DNA of 64,000 nucleotides from Roseomonas genomospecies 6 (GTDB lineage Bacteria > Pseudomonadota > Alphaproteobacteria > Azospirillales > Azospirillaceae): NCBI RefSeq assembly GCF_008365375.1, contig NZ_QOKW01000001.1, positions 462,304-526,303 on the forward strand, read 5' to 3'. The notes below the pieces were generated by a model. That model saw nothing but the letters and a program-made list of their open reading frames with translations. It was not told where the DNA came from and ran no database searches. Numbering within the stretch: position 1 is the first letter of the stretch; every line of letters begins with the position of its first letter. This document shows, piece by piece, positions 28,771 to 38,218 of the stretch. A program made the position numbers and the translations under genes.

Positions 28771-31269
28771 ATGGACGCCACGGCCACGCCGCCTCCCAAC
28801 GACCGAACGGACGGTCCCGGCACCACCCCCCTGCCCCGGCGGCATCGCCCGCGCGCCGGCATCGTCCAGCGCATCACCATCGGCCTGACCGTCATGACGA
28901 TGCTGGTCCTGCTGATCGGCGTCGTGTCGCTGTCCTCCTTCCAGCTTTTCCGGGGGGAGGTGTCGGCCCTGTCCACCACCAGCCTGCCGAAGGTCATCAC
29001 CAGCGCGGAACTGCGCGGCTCGCTCCAAAAGCTGGTCGCACGGCTACCCGTCCTGGCGGGGGCGGCGACCACCCCGCAGCGCCGCGCCATCTACGACGAA
29101 CTCATCAGCGAATTGGAATTCCTGAGGAAGCTGGTGGACCGCATGCAGGACCTTCACCGGCAAGGCGAGCGGAGCGGCGAAGGCGACCGAGGCGAAGGCG
29201 ACGAGGGACGGCTTCTGGAGCAGGCCCAGTCCACCCTGCTGATCCTGGCGGCGACGGTGGCCGACCTGAACGCGGAGGTCGGGCGGCAGATCGAGGCGGG
29301 CGGGCGTCAGGCGGAGGCGATCCGCGCCCTGGCCCAGCTCGCCGACGCGCTGGAGCGGCTGCCGGGGGCGGAGCCCGGCACCGGGCAGCCCGCGACGGCC
29401 CACGGCGGGGCGGGAACGCTGGGCGCCTGGGCGGTGCGGACGGGCGCCCTGATGGCGCGCGCCGCCGGGGCGATGCAGACGGACCATTTGAACCGGCTGC
29501 GGATGGAGCGGCGCAACGCGGAGCACACGCTTGCCGAACTGGGCCGCATCGCCGCCGCCACGCCCGGACCCGGAGGTTCCGCCATGGAGCGCATCCGGGC
29601 CGACCTCGCCACGATCCTGGTGGCTCCGAACGGGCTGTTCGACAGCTCCGCCGAACGGCTTCAGGCGCGCAACCGCGCCCAGGCGCTGTCCGGCCAGTCG
29701 CGCGTCCTGGTGGAAACGGTGGACCGCTTCACCCTGGCCCTGTTCGACGCCATCCAGGACCAGTCCCTGGACCGCACCGGCGATCTGGCGGCGCTGATCC
29801 AGGAACGCTCGCGCATGGTGATGGTGCTGGGCGGCGCGTCCATCCTGCTCGCCATCCTGGTCCATCTGTTCTTCCGGCGCTTCCTGACCTCGCGGCTGGT
29901 GGCGCTGAACGGCGCGGTGCTGGCCCGGCTGTCCGGCAGCGACGCCACGGTTCCGGTGGAGGGCAACGACGAGATCACCGACATCGCCGCCTCCATCCGC
30001 TATTTCATCGACGAGATCGACCGGCGGCAGATGGATCTGGCCGACAACGAGCGGCGCTTCCGCGACCTCGTCGAGGGTTCCATCCAAGGCATCATCATCC
30101 ACCGCGACTTCCGGCCGCTCTACGCCAACGACGCCTTTCTCCAGATGCTGGGCGGCAGCTTGGACCGGACGCTCCAGGTGCGTTCGGTGCTCGACTTCGT
30201 CGCGGAGGACAGCCGCCCCCTGGTGGAGGACAATTACCGCCACATCGTCGCCACCGGCCTGCCCAGCGACCGGCGGCGCCTGCGCGCCCGCCGTCTGGAC
30301 GGGGCGGAGCGCTGGGTCGAACTGACGAGCCGCCGCATCGACTGGAAGGGGGAAACCGCCGTCCAATCCATCGTCGTGGACGTGACCCGCGAGGTCGAGG
30401 CGGAGGCGGCGCTCCGCCGGTCGCGCGATTCGGCGGAACAGGCTTTGCGCGATCTGAAGGAAACCCAGGCCAACCTGATCCAGGCGGAGAAGATGGCCTC
30501 GCTCGGCCAGCTCGTCGCCGGGGTGGCGCACGAGGTCAACACGCCCATCGGCATCACCATCACCGGCGCCTCGCAGCTTGCCGTCCAGTTCGAGGATCTG
30601 ACCCGGCAGCTCGCCGCCGGTTCCATCAAGAAATCGGAGTTCCAGCGCTTCCTGGCCGACGGCGGGGAGATGGCGCGGCTGATCCTGTCCAACAGCACGC
30701 GCGCCGCCGATCTGGTGCAGAGCTTCAAGATGGTCGCCGTGGACCAGTCGAGCGACGAGCGCCGCCGGTTCGAACTGAAGACCTACATCGGCGAATTGCT
30801 GCGCAGCCTGCGGCCCGCCTACAAGGAGATGGCCGGGCTCGACATCGGCGTGGAAAGCCCCGAGACCCTGGAGCTGGACGGCTATCCCGGCGCCCTGTCG
30901 CAGATCCTGACCAACCTCATCATCAACGCGGTGACCCACGCCTTCACGCCGCACCATCCGGGCCGGCTGACCATCACCGCGCGCCTGCTGCCGCCGGAGC
31001 AGGTCGAACTGACCGTGGCGGACGACGGGTTGGGCATTCCGTCGGACATCCTGCCGAAAATCTTCGACCCCTTCTTCACCACCCGCCGCGGCAGCGGGGG
31101 CAGCGGGCTGGGGCTCCACATCGTCTACAACCTCGTCACCGGTACCCTGCGCGGCACCATCGCGGTCGAGAGCACTCCCGGAGAAGGAACCCGCTTCATC
31201 CTGCGCTTTCCGCGGGTCACGCCGACGGCGGCTCCGGTGGGCGGAATCGGAAGGAAGGAGACGGTGTGA
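28771..31269 (+). CDS. membrane-bound PAS sensor histidine kinase
   Basis: An 832-residue kinase. TM1 is at about residues 37-58, a large periplasmic helical domain spans 60-345, and TM2 is at about 349-369. HAMP follows, then PAS (about 435-545), a coiled coil, and HisKA with phosphoacceptor His587 in AHEVNTPIGI. The HATPase_c domain has N-box NLIINAVTHA, G1 VADDGLGIP and G2 GSGLGLHIVY. The HEVNTPIG H-box marks a distinct kinase subclass. No response regulator is adjacent. It starts 7 bp after the nucleotidase-like gene, implying joint expression and possibly a periplasmic partner. Confidence 0.88.
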   Translation: MDATATPPPNDRTDGPGTTPLPRRHRPRAGIVQRITIGLTVMTMLVLLIGVVSLSSFQLFRGEVSALSTTSLPKVITSAELRGSLQKLVARLPVLAGAATTPQRRAIYDELISELEFLRKLVDRMQDLHRQGERSGEGDRGEGDEGRLLEQAQSTLLILAATVADLNAEVGRQIEAGGRQAEAIRALAQLADALERLPGAEPGTGQPATAHGGAGTLGAWAVRTGALMARAAGAMQTDHLNRLRMERRNAEHTLAELGRIAAATPGPGGSAMERIRADLATILVAPNGLFDSSAERLQARNRAQALSGQSRVLVETVDRFTLALFDAIQDQSLDRTGDLAALIQERSRMVMVLGGASILLAILVHLFFRRFLTSRLVALNGAVLARLSGSDATVPVEGNDEITDIAASIRYFIDEIDRRQMDLADNERRFRDLVEGSIQGIIIHRDFRPLYANDAFLQMLGGSLDRTLQVRSVLDFVAEDSRPLVEDNYRHIVATGLPSDRRRLRARRLDGAERWVELTSRRIDWKGETAVQSIVVDVTREVEAEAALRRSRDSAEQALRDLKETQANLIQAEKMASLGQLVAGVAHEVNTPIGITITGASQLAVQFEDLTRQLAAGSIKKSEFQRFLADGGEMARLILSNSTRAADLVQSFKMVAVDQSSDERRRFELKTYIGELLRSLRPAYKEMAGLDIGVESPETLELDGYPGALSQILTNLIINAVTHAFTPHHPGRLTITARLLPPEQVELTVADDGLGIPSDILPKIFDPFFTTRRGSGGSGLGLHIVYNLVTGTLRGTIAVESTPGEGTRFILRFPRVTPTAAPVGGIGRKETV

Positions 31270-31272
31270 TAG

Positions 31273-31307
31273 GGTTGGAAAATGATCGGTTCCATCATTT
31301 TCCAACC
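31273..31307. terminator. perfect inverted repeat between convergent genes
   Basis: GGTTGGAAAATGAT (31273-31286) pairs perfectly with ATCATTTTCCAACC (31294-31307) across a 7-base loop. It lies between the kinase stop and the cheR stop. There is no T run outside the stem, but the position suits a shared bidirectional terminator. Confidence 0.6.
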
Positions 31308-31317
31308 GTAGAACCCG

Positions 31318-32160
31318 TCAGATCGCCGCCCTCAGCCCGGCCGTGGAGAAGCCGCCCAGGCTGTAGAGGCCGCGCTGCCCTTCCACCGGCTTGAACCGGT
31401 CGGTGATGCCCAGCACGGTTTCCGCGCCGCCCAGATAGAGGACGCCGTCCTGCGGCATCTGGCGGGCGATGGCCTCCAGCACCTTGGTCTTGGTCGGCTG
31501 GTCGAAATAGATCAGCACGTTGCGGCAGAACACGATGTCGAACTGCCCCAGTGCGGACAGGTCGCCCAGAAGGTTGTACTCGCGGAACGAGACCATCTGG
31601 CGAAGCTGCTGGCTGATCTGCCACTTGTCGCCCTGCTGTTTGAAATGCTTCACCAGCATCTGGATGGGCAGGCCGCGCTGCACCTCGAACTGGGTGTAGA
31701 TGCCGGACTTGGAGCGCTCCACCATTTCCGCGGAAATGTCGGTGCCGACGATCTCGATCCGCCATCCGGCCAGCTTCGCCGATTCCTCGCTCAGCAGCAT
31801 GGCGAGCGAGTAGGCCTCCTGCCCCGAGGAGCAGGCCGCCGACCAGATGCGGATGGACCGCTTGGCCGACCGCGCCTCCAGCAATTTCGGCAGGACGATC
31901 TGCTTGAACTGGTCGAAGGGCTTCTGGTCGCGGAAGAAGGAGGACTCGTTGGTGGTCATCGCCTCCGTGATGTCGCGCAGCAGGGCCTCGTCCTTGCGCG
32001 TCCGCACGGTGGCGGCCAACTCCTCCAGCCCCTTCATGTTCCACTTGCGCGCCACCGGCATCAGCCGGGATTCGAGCAGGTAGGCCTTGTCGCGGGTCAG
32101 GACCAGACCGGAACGCTGCTTGAGCAGCGTGGAGAACATGTCGAAATCTTCGACTCTCAT
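31318..32160 (-). CDS. cheR: chemotaxis protein methyltransferase
   Basis: A 280-residue SAM-dependent methyltransferase that methylates glutamates of chemoreceptors. The N-terminal helical CheR_N domain covers residues 1-75. TTNESSFFRD marks the beginning of the catalytic part, the SAM pocket is RIWSAACSSGQEAYSLAM, and IVFCRNVLIYFD follows. The ATG at 32160 overlaps the cheB stop by 4 bp. Last gene of the che operon. It lacks the VxR pentapeptide-binding tail domain seen in longer CheR fusions. Confidence 0.93.
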   Translation of the reverse strand: MRVEDFDMFSTLLKQRSGLVLTRDKAYLLESRLMPVARKWNMKGLEELAATVRTRKDEALLRDITEAMTTNESSFFRDQKPFDQFKQIVLPKLLEARSAKRSIRIWSAACSSGQEAYSLAMLLSEESAKLAGWRIEIVGTDISAEMVERSKSGIYTQFEVQRGLPIQMLVKHFKQQGDKWQISQQLRQMVSFREYNLLGDLSALGQFDIVFCRNVLIYFDQPTKTKVLEAIARQMPQDGVLYLGGAETVLGITDRFKPVEGQRGLYSLGGFSTAGLRAAI

Positions 32161-33341
32161 GCTGCCCTCGACGCGAACTTGCGGATGTAGGGACCGATTT
32201 CCTTGAGAGGCAGCACCGCGGAGCAGATGCCCGCCTGGGCGACGGCCCCCGGCATGCCCCACACGACGCTGGACGCCTCGTCCTGCGCGATAAGGGTGCC
32301 GCCGGCGTTCACCACCTCGGTGCAGCCCTTCAGCCCGTCCTGGCCCATGCCGGTCAGGATGCAGGCCAGGATCTTGCGTCCGCCGAAGGCGCGGAGGATG
32401 GACCGCATCATCGGGTCCACCGCCGGACGGCAGAAATTCTCCGGCGGGTCCTTGGTCAGCGAAATCACGTTGGCGCCCGCGCGCTGGGTCACCAGCATGT
32501 GGAAGTCGCCCGGCGCGATGTAGCAGCGTCCCGACACGATCGGCTCGCCGTCCTTCGCCTCCTGCGCGTTCAGCCCGCACTGGCGGGTGATGTGCTCGGC
32601 CAGGATGGTGGTGAAGGTCGCCGGCATGTGCTGGGTGATGAGGATCGGCTGGGTGACACCGGCCTTAAGATGCGCCAGCACCTCGAAAAGGGCCTGCGGG
32701 CCCCCCGTGGAACTGCCGATGGCGATCACATCCGGCTTGATCTGGCTGGCGGTTCCGACGGCGGGGGCCGGGCGCAGCGTGACCGGAGGCGGCTCCCGCT
32801 TCAGCAGCGCGGACGGCACCGGGGTCAGCGGGCGCAGTTCCCCGCGGGTGCGGGACCCGGCGCGGCGCGCGGCGGCGCCCAGCGCCTTGACCTTCGACAC
32901 CAGTTCGCGCTTGAAGGCGTCCGCCCCGCCGATCTCGCGGGTGGAGGTCGGCTTGGGGATGTAGTCGGCCGCACCCGCGGACAGGCAGCGCATGGAGATG
33001 TCGGCCCCGCGCAGGGTCAGCGTCGAGGCCATGATGATCTTCACCTGCGGTGCCACGGCCAGCAGCTTCGGAATGGCGGTCAGCCCGTCCATCACCGGCA
33101 TCTCGATGTCGAGCACGATGACGTCGAGCGAGTTGCGCTGCAGCGCGTTGACGGCCATCTGTCCGTCACCGACCGAAGCGACCACGCGGATTTCCGCGTC
33201 GCCTTCCAGGGCACGGGTCAGAAGGCCGCGGATAACGGCGGAGTCATCGACCACCATCACCCGCACGGGATCGCCGCCGGCGGTGCCGGCCGGATTGGCC
33301 GCGGGCGCGGCGGGTGGGCTTCTGCCGAAACGATCGGACAT
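32157..33341 (-). CDS. cheB: chemotaxis response regulator protein-glutamate methylesterase
   Basis: A 394-residue CheB. The receiver domain (about 25-145) has the acceptor Asp in VIVLDIEMPVMDGL. A linker of about 50 residues rich in Arg, Pro and Ala precedes the methylesterase domain, whose catalytic residues are Ser in AIGSSTGGPQAL, His in ITQHMPATF and Asp in TGMGQDGLKG. It removes methyl groups from receptors and opposes CheR. A roughly 20-residue Pro/Ala-rich N-terminal extension precedes the receiver. Confidence 0.94.
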   Translation of the reverse strand: MSDRFGRSPPAAPAANPAGTAGGDPVRVMVVDDSAVIRGLLTRALEGDAEIRVVASVGDGQMAVNALQRNSLDVIVLDIEMPVMDGLTAIPKLLAVAPQVKIIMASTLTLRGADISMRCLSAGAADYIPKPTSTREIGGADAFKRELVSKVKALGAAARRAGSRTRGELRPLTPVPSALLKREPPPVTLRPAPAVGTASQIKPDVIAIGSSTGGPQALFEVLAHLKAGVTQPILITQHMPATFTTILAEHITRQCGLNAQEAKDGEPIVSGRCYIAPGDFHMLVTQRAGANVISLTKDPPENFCRPAVDPMMRSILRAFGGRKILACILTGMGQDGLKGCTEVVNAGGTLIAQDEASSVVWGMPGAVAQAGICSAVLPLKEIGPYIRKFASRAA

Positions 33342-33395
33342 GACGCAATCAGCCTTTCAGGGTCGCAACGGTGCGCGGCGCGGCAGTACCCCGCG

Positions 33396-33761
33396 TCACA
33401 GCAGACCGACCTGCTGGAACTTGGTCTGGATGATGTCGCTGTCGAACGGCTTCATGATGTACTCGTTCGCCCCGGCGGACAGCGCCTCCTGGATGTGGGC
33501 GAGGTCGTTCTCGGTCGTGCAGAACACCACCTTGGGCACCTCACCCCCACTCATCTTGCGCAGGCGGCGCAGGAACTCGATACCGGTCATGACCGGCATG
33601 TTCCAGTCCAGCAGGATGGCGTCCGGCATCTTCTGCGCGCAGGCCTCCATGGCCTGCCTTCCGTCCTCCGCCTCCGTGCAGGCGAAGTTCAGCTCTTCCA
33701 GGATCTTCCGCGCGACCTTGCGGACCACGCGGCTGTCGTCGACGACCAGGCAACATTTCAT
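33396..33761 (-). CDS. cheY: single-domain response regulator CheY
   Basis: A 121-residue receiver domain with acidic pair Asp8-Asp9, phosphoacceptor Asp52 in LLDWNMP, Thr82-83 region and Lys104 in YIMKPFD. It has no output domain, so it acts by protein contact, typically at the flagellar switch or as a phosphate sink. The gene lies between cheW and cheB in the operon. The WNMPVMTG acceptor context is common in alphaproteobacterial CheY. Confidence 0.92.
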   Translation of the reverse strand: MKCCLVVDDSRVVRKVARKILEELNFACTEAEDGRQAMEACAQKMPDAILLDWNMPVMTGIEFLRRLRKMSGGEVPKVVFCTTENDLAHIQEALSAGANEYIMKPFDSDIIQTKFQQVGLL

Positions 33762-33809
33762 GGTGAACGGGCCTCAGGCTTCGCTTTGAACACCGACCGG
33801 GGATTCGCC

Positions 33810-34310
33810 TCAGGCCGCTTCCATGTTGGTGAAATTCAGCAGTCGCGGCACGTCCAGGACCACCATGAGCTGACCGTTCAGGCGATAGATGCCCGTGGAC
33901 ACCTCGCGCCAACGCGGGTCGAGGGTGGCCGGGTTGCGCTCGAAGTCGTCGTTGGACAGGCTCAGCACCTCGCCCACCGAATCGACCATCAGGCTGTACA
34001 GCTCGCCGCGCAGGTCCACCACGATGGACATGCCCGGCTTGTCCTTCGGGCGCGACGACAGGCCCAAGCGCAGCCGCACGTCGATGGCGGTGACGATGCG
34101 CCCGCGCAGGTTCAGCGAACCGGCGACCTCCGGCGGGGCCAGCGGGATGCGGGTGATCCGCTGGTGCCCCAGCACGTCCTGGACCTGCAGGACCGGGATG
34201 CCGAACAACTGGTCGGCGATGGTCATGGTCACATAGTCCTGGCTGCCACCGGAAGTGATCTCGTCGCCCTTGGACTTCTTGGTGGTGGCGGGCAGCTTGG
34301 CCTTGCTCAT
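33810..34310 (-). CDS. cheW: chemotaxis adaptor CheW
   Basis: A 166-residue scaffold that joins CheA to chemoreceptors. The CheW fold shows YVTMTIADQLFGIPVLQVQDVL, the core NLRGRIVTAIDVRLRLGL and LMVDSVGEVLSL. A short charged N-terminal extension (SKAKLPATTKKSKGDE) precedes it. The ATG overlaps the cheA stop by 4 bp (ATGA), so cheA and cheW are probably translated together. Confidence 0.93.
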   Translation of the reverse strand: MSKAKLPATTKKSKGDEITSGGSQDYVTMTIADQLFGIPVLQVQDVLGHQRITRIPLAPPEVAGSLNLRGRIVTAIDVRLRLGLSSRPKDKPGMSIVVDLRGELYSLMVDSVGEVLSLSNDDFERNPATLDPRWREVSTGIYRLNGQLMVVLDVPRLLNFTNMEAA

Positions 34311-37066
34311 GCGGCACCTTTCTGCTCGGACAGGGTCTGCTGCAGCGCGTACAGCAGAGCGTCACGGTCGAACTTGGCGACATAGTCGGTGAACCCGGCC
34401 TGACGGCCGCGGTCGAGGTCGCGCGGGGAGGCGTGGCTGGACAGGGCGACCATCGGCGTTGCGCTCCAGCGGGTGCCGCCCTGGCGGACCGCCTCGGCGA
34501 AGTCGAAGCCGCTCATGCCCGGCATCTCGATGTCGGAAACGATGACGTCGAAGTCCTCGCCCGCCTCGCAGAGCGCCAGCGCCTCGTTGGCGTTCTCCAC
34601 CGCGGTGACGTCGTAGCCGGCGACCGACAGCAGCGGGGTCAGAAGGTTGCGGAAGAACGGGCTGTCATCGACCAGCAGAACGCGCTGGAGCGCCTTCTCC
34701 TCCTCGTACGCATCGGTCGAGGACGAGCCGAACCAGTCCTTGTAGGCCTGGGTCAGGAAGAAGCCCGCGTCGATCACGTCTGTCGCCTTGCCGGCGATGA
34801 TCGCCGAACCCATCAGGCCCGGACGGTCGGCGGTGAGCTGCACCACCAGACGCTCCTCCACGATGTCCACGATCTCGTCCACGATCAGGCCCATGGAACG
34901 GTCGCCGTCGGCGAAGACCAGCACCGGCTGACGGCCTTCCTGGCCCATCATGAAGCCCGGATCGATCGGCACCAGCGGCATCAGCTTGCCGCGGTACTGG
35001 ACCACCGGCATGCCGTTGGACGATTCGACGCTGGCGAGGTCCACATCTTCCAGGCGGGCGACCAGCGACAGCGGCACCGCCTTCGGCGCGCCGGCCCCGG
35101 CGCGGAACAGCAGCAGCGCCATCTTGTCCTCCTGGCGGGTCGCCTGGACGGAGGTCGCCTCCTTGGACATGGTCTCGCCCATGGCCATCTCGCCGGTGGC
35201 CGACGCGATGCCGTTCGGGTCCAGGATCATGATGACCGAGCCGTCGCCGAGGATGGTGTTGCCCGAGAACATCTCGATGTGGCGCAGGATCGGCGCCACC
35301 GGCTTCACCACGATTTCCTCGGTGTCGAACACGCGGTCGACCATGATGCCGAAGGTGTAGGTGCCGACCTGCGTGACCACGATGAAGGTCTCGTCGGTCT
35401 TCTTCTCCTCGCCTTCCTTGTCGTCGAGCCGCAGCAGCTCCTGCAGCGAGACCAGCGGCAGCAGGCGGTTGCGCAGGCGCAGGACCGGCGTTCCCTTCAG
35501 CCGCTCGATGGTGTGCTCGCTGTCGGCGGCGGCGCGCACCAGCTCGACCACGCTGATCTGCGGGATGGCGAAGCGCTCGCCGGCGCATTCCACGATCAGG
35601 GCGGAGACGATGGCCAGCGTCAGCGGGATCTTGATGACGAAGGTCGAGCCCTTGCCCTGCTGGGACTTGATCTCGATCGTGCCGCCGATCTTCTCGATGT
35701 TGGTCTTCACCACGTCCATGCCGACGCCGCGGCCCGACACGTTGGTGACCTTCGCCGCGGTCGAGAAGCCCGGCTTCATGATGAACTGGATGATCTGCTG
35801 GTCGGACATCGCCGCCAGCTCGCCTTCCGAGGCCATGCCGTTCTGGATGGCCTTCTGCTTGATCTTGTCGATCGCCAGGCCCTTGCCGTCGTCCTGGATC
35901 TCGATGATGATGTGGCCGCCCTCGTGATAGGCGTTCAGCGTGATGCGGCCGGTCTCCGACTTGCCCGAGCGCAGACGGTCGGCGGGCACCTCCAGGCCGT
36001 GGTCGGCGGAGTTGCGCACCATGTGCGTCAGCGGGTCCTTGATCAGCTCCAGCACCTGACGGTCCAGCTCGGTGTCGGCGCCGAGCATCTGGAGGTCGAT
36101 CTTCTTGCCCAGTTCGTGCGCCAGATCGCGCACCAGACGCGGCAGCTTGGCCCAGGCGTTGCCGATGGGCTGCATGCGCGTCTTCATGACGCCTTCCTGC
36201 AGCTCCGACGTCACATGGTTCAGGCGCTGCAGCGGGGCGGCGAACTCGCTCTCCTTCTGCGACCGCAGGATCTGGAGGAGCTGGTTGCGGGTCAGCACCA
36301 GCTCGGACACCATGGTCATCAGGTTTTCGAGCAGATCGACGTTCACGCGGATGGTCTGCGCGGCGACCGCCGATTCCTTCGTCGCGGCCTCTCCGCCAGC
36401 ACCGCCGCCGGCGGCGGCCTCCGCGGCGGGAGCGGGCGCCTTGGCGGCGGGCACCGGATCGGGGTCCGGCACCACGAGATCCTGCGAGGGGGCGGGCTCC
36501 TCCGCCGGCTCCGGAGCGACCGGGGCGAGCGCGGTGCCGGTCGGGCCGGGCGTGGCGTTCCAGATCGCCTCAAGCTCTTCCAGCGTGAGGTTCCCGGAGG
36601 AGGAGGCCGGAGTCTCCTCCGCCGCGGCGACCGCGGGGGCCGGCGGGGGTTCCGGAGTCGGAGCGGGCTTGGCCGGAGCGGCGCCCAGCTTGCCTTCGGC
36701 GCACAGGTTCAGGCGCTCGATCAGCGGCAGGTCGTCGCCCGGCGGCTCCGCCTCCGTCGCCTCCAGAACGGCCAGCAGGCTCTTGATGGTGTCCAGGGCC
36801 TGAAGGATCAGCGAGACCGCTTCGGGATTGATGGTCAGTTCCCCGTCGCGGAACTTGCCCAACACGTTTTCCGAGGCGTGCGCGACCTTTTCCAGGCGCG
36901 GCAGACCGAGGAAGCCGCAGGTGCCCTTGATGGTGTGCACCAGACGGAAGATGTTCGACAGCAGTTCCGGATTGTTGGGATTCTGCTCCAGACGGACAAG
37001 TTCCACGTCGAGAACCGACAGGTTCTCGTTGGTTTCCGTCAGGAATTCGGAGAGCAGATCATCCAT
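34307..37066 (-). CDS. cheA: hybrid chemotaxis histidine kinase CheA with C-terminal receiver
   Basis: A 919-residue kinase. P1 Hpt has phosphoacceptor His44 (LVHTIKGTCGFL). A Pro/Ala/Glu-rich linker spans about 130-235. P3 dimerisation is followed by P4 ATPase with HMVRNSADHGLE, DDGKGLAIDK and GRGVGMDVV. P5 CheW-like is followed by a second CheW-like domain (about 655-770), then a receiver domain with acceptor Asp in VIVSDIEMPGMSGFD. No separate P2 is obvious. The hybrid form suggests an internal phosphate sink. First gene of the operon; no receptor gene is present here. Confidence 0.93.
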   Translation of the reverse strand: MDDLLSEFLTETNENLSVLDVELVRLEQNPNNPELLSNIFRLVHTIKGTCGFLGLPRLEKVAHASENVLGKFRDGELTINPEAVSLILQALDTIKSLLAVLEATEAEPPGDDLPLIERLNLCAEGKLGAAPAKPAPTPEPPPAPAVAAAEETPASSSGNLTLEELEAIWNATPGPTGTALAPVAPEPAEEPAPSQDLVVPDPDPVPAAKAPAPAAEAAAGGGAGGEAATKESAVAAQTIRVNVDLLENLMTMVSELVLTRNQLLQILRSQKESEFAAPLQRLNHVTSELQEGVMKTRMQPIGNAWAKLPRLVRDLAHELGKKIDLQMLGADTELDRQVLELIKDPLTHMVRNSADHGLEVPADRLRSGKSETGRITLNAYHEGGHIIIEIQDDGKGLAIDKIKQKAIQNGMASEGELAAMSDQQIIQFIMKPGFSTAAKVTNVSGRGVGMDVVKTNIEKIGGTIEIKSQQGKGSTFVIKIPLTLAIVSALIVECAGERFAIPQISVVELVRAAADSEHTIERLKGTPVLRLRNRLLPLVSLQELLRLDDKEGEEKKTDETFIVVTQVGTYTFGIMVDRVFDTEEIVVKPVAPILRHIEMFSGNTILGDGSVIMILDPNGIASATGEMAMGETMSKEATSVQATRQEDKMALLLFRAGAGAPKAVPLSLVARLEDVDLASVESSNGMPVVQYRGKLMPLVPIDPGFMMGQEGRQPVLVFADGDRSMGLIVDEIVDIVEERLVVQLTADRPGLMGSAIIAGKATDVIDAGFFLTQAYKDWFGSSSTDAYEEEKALQRVLLVDDSPFFRNLLTPLLSVAGYDVTAVENANEALALCEAGEDFDVIVSDIEMPGMSGFDFAEAVRQGGTRWSATPMVALSSHASPRDLDRGRQAGFTDYVAKFDRDALLYALQQTLSEQKGAA

Positions 37067-37183
37067 GTCGCGATCCCCACGCCCGCAATTATGTCCGTTT
37101 CCGGCCGGCCGTCCGGAGGGCGGCGTGCGCGACGCCGCCGGTACGGGCCTTTCCAGCTACGGTGGGAGCCTGTCAAACACTGA

Positions 37184-37198
37184 TTAAGAGAACCTTAC
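37184..37198. promoter_or_regulatory. CtrA-box-like site upstream of cheA (putative)
   Basis: TTAA-N7-TTAC at 37184-37198 differs by one base from the full CtrA consensus TTAA-N7-TTAA. It lies about 120 bp upstream of cheA in the gap to chpT, the gene for the phosphotransferase that feeds CtrA in related bacteria. Confidence 0.35.
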
Positions 37199-37329
37199 CT
37201 CCTTCGATACCACCCCCGAGGTCCCGTTGTCGCACTGCACCGCTGCACCGCACCGCCGCACCCATGGCCGAGGCAGGGCGGAACAGGCCGTCGTCGATGC
37301 GCGGATCTCGCCCCCCCGTAGGGACAGGG

Positions 37330-37974
37330 TCACCACTGCACGGTGAAAACCAGCCGGTCCGGTCCGGCGGGGGTGGCGGCGACGCGGTATCCGTCATCCT
37401 CGGCGAAACGCCCGGTCATGTAGGCGTGGATGCTGCGCGGCGTCAGGTCGTCGGCGGACACCGTGCCGGCGAGCGCCGCCGCGGAGTCGTCCTTCAACGC
37501 GCCGGGGCGCCCGGCGGCGGTGACGATGAAGCGGCCCGTCTGCTCGTCCCCCTCCGCAGCGACGGTGATGGTTCCGCCGTGGGTCAGCGCCTCATCGGCC
37601 AGGATGATGACGTTCAGCAGCACCTTCGGCGCGCCCCGCTTGAAGGCGATCTGGTCGTTCGGCACCCCCGCCGGCCAGTCCAGCGTGGTGCGTCCGCCCT
37701 CCAGAAGCCCTTGCGCGGAGGACCGGGTGTCGCCGAATCCCTTCTGCTCCCGCCCCGCCAAGCCATAGGCGAGCCGGAAGACGCGCAGCCGCCGGTCGGC
37801 CTGTCCGGACGAATGCTCGATCAGCTTCACCGCCTCGCCGAGGAAGCCCCCGGCGGGCTCGTCCTCCATCTCCTCGATCAGTTCCAGCCCGTTGCGGATC
37901 GCTCCCACCGGGCTCACGAGGTCGTGGCAGATGCGGGAAGCGACAAGCTCGATCACGCGGATGTCCAGCGGCAC
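37330..37974 (-). CDS. chpT: histidine phosphotransferase ChpT
   Basis: A 214-residue protein of the ChpT family. The dimerisation/phosphoacceptor helix has His17 in RICHDLVSPVGAIRNGLEL, followed by a degenerate ATPase-like domain without nucleotide motifs. In Caulobacter, ChpT passes phosphate from CckA to CtrA and CpdR, and in related Rhodospirillales this pathway controls motility and cyst formation. It is 263 bp upstream of cheA on the same strand, a link between CtrA signalling and chemotaxis. Confidence 0.87.
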   Translation of the reverse strand: MPLDIRVIELVASRICHDLVSPVGAIRNGLELIEEMEDEPAGGFLGEAVKLIEHSSGQADRRLRVFRLAYGLAGREQKGFGDTRSSAQGLLEGGRTTLDWPAGVPNDQIAFKRGAPKVLLNVIILADEALTHGGTITVAAEGDEQTGRFIVTAAGRPGALKDDSAAALAGTVSADDLTPRSIHAYMTGRFAEDDGYRVAATPAGPDRLVFTVQW

Positions 37975-38218
37975 GGGGGTCTCCAGATCGTTGATGGCCG
38001 ACCGTCAGAAGGCTGGCCGGCGGCCGATGCCCATCGGCGGGAACTTCCCCTGGCCGGGCGGCATTCTGTAGCATGCCGGTGTTCCAGGGGCCGGTGTTCC
38101 ACGGAAGTGGCCGGCGGCGATGTCCGTTTGTATCATTCCGTGGACGGGGATGCCGCCGCTTTTCCGCGGTCATCCCGCGAAAGCGATAACCACATCCGAT
38201 GGATGCAGGAGGCGCGGC

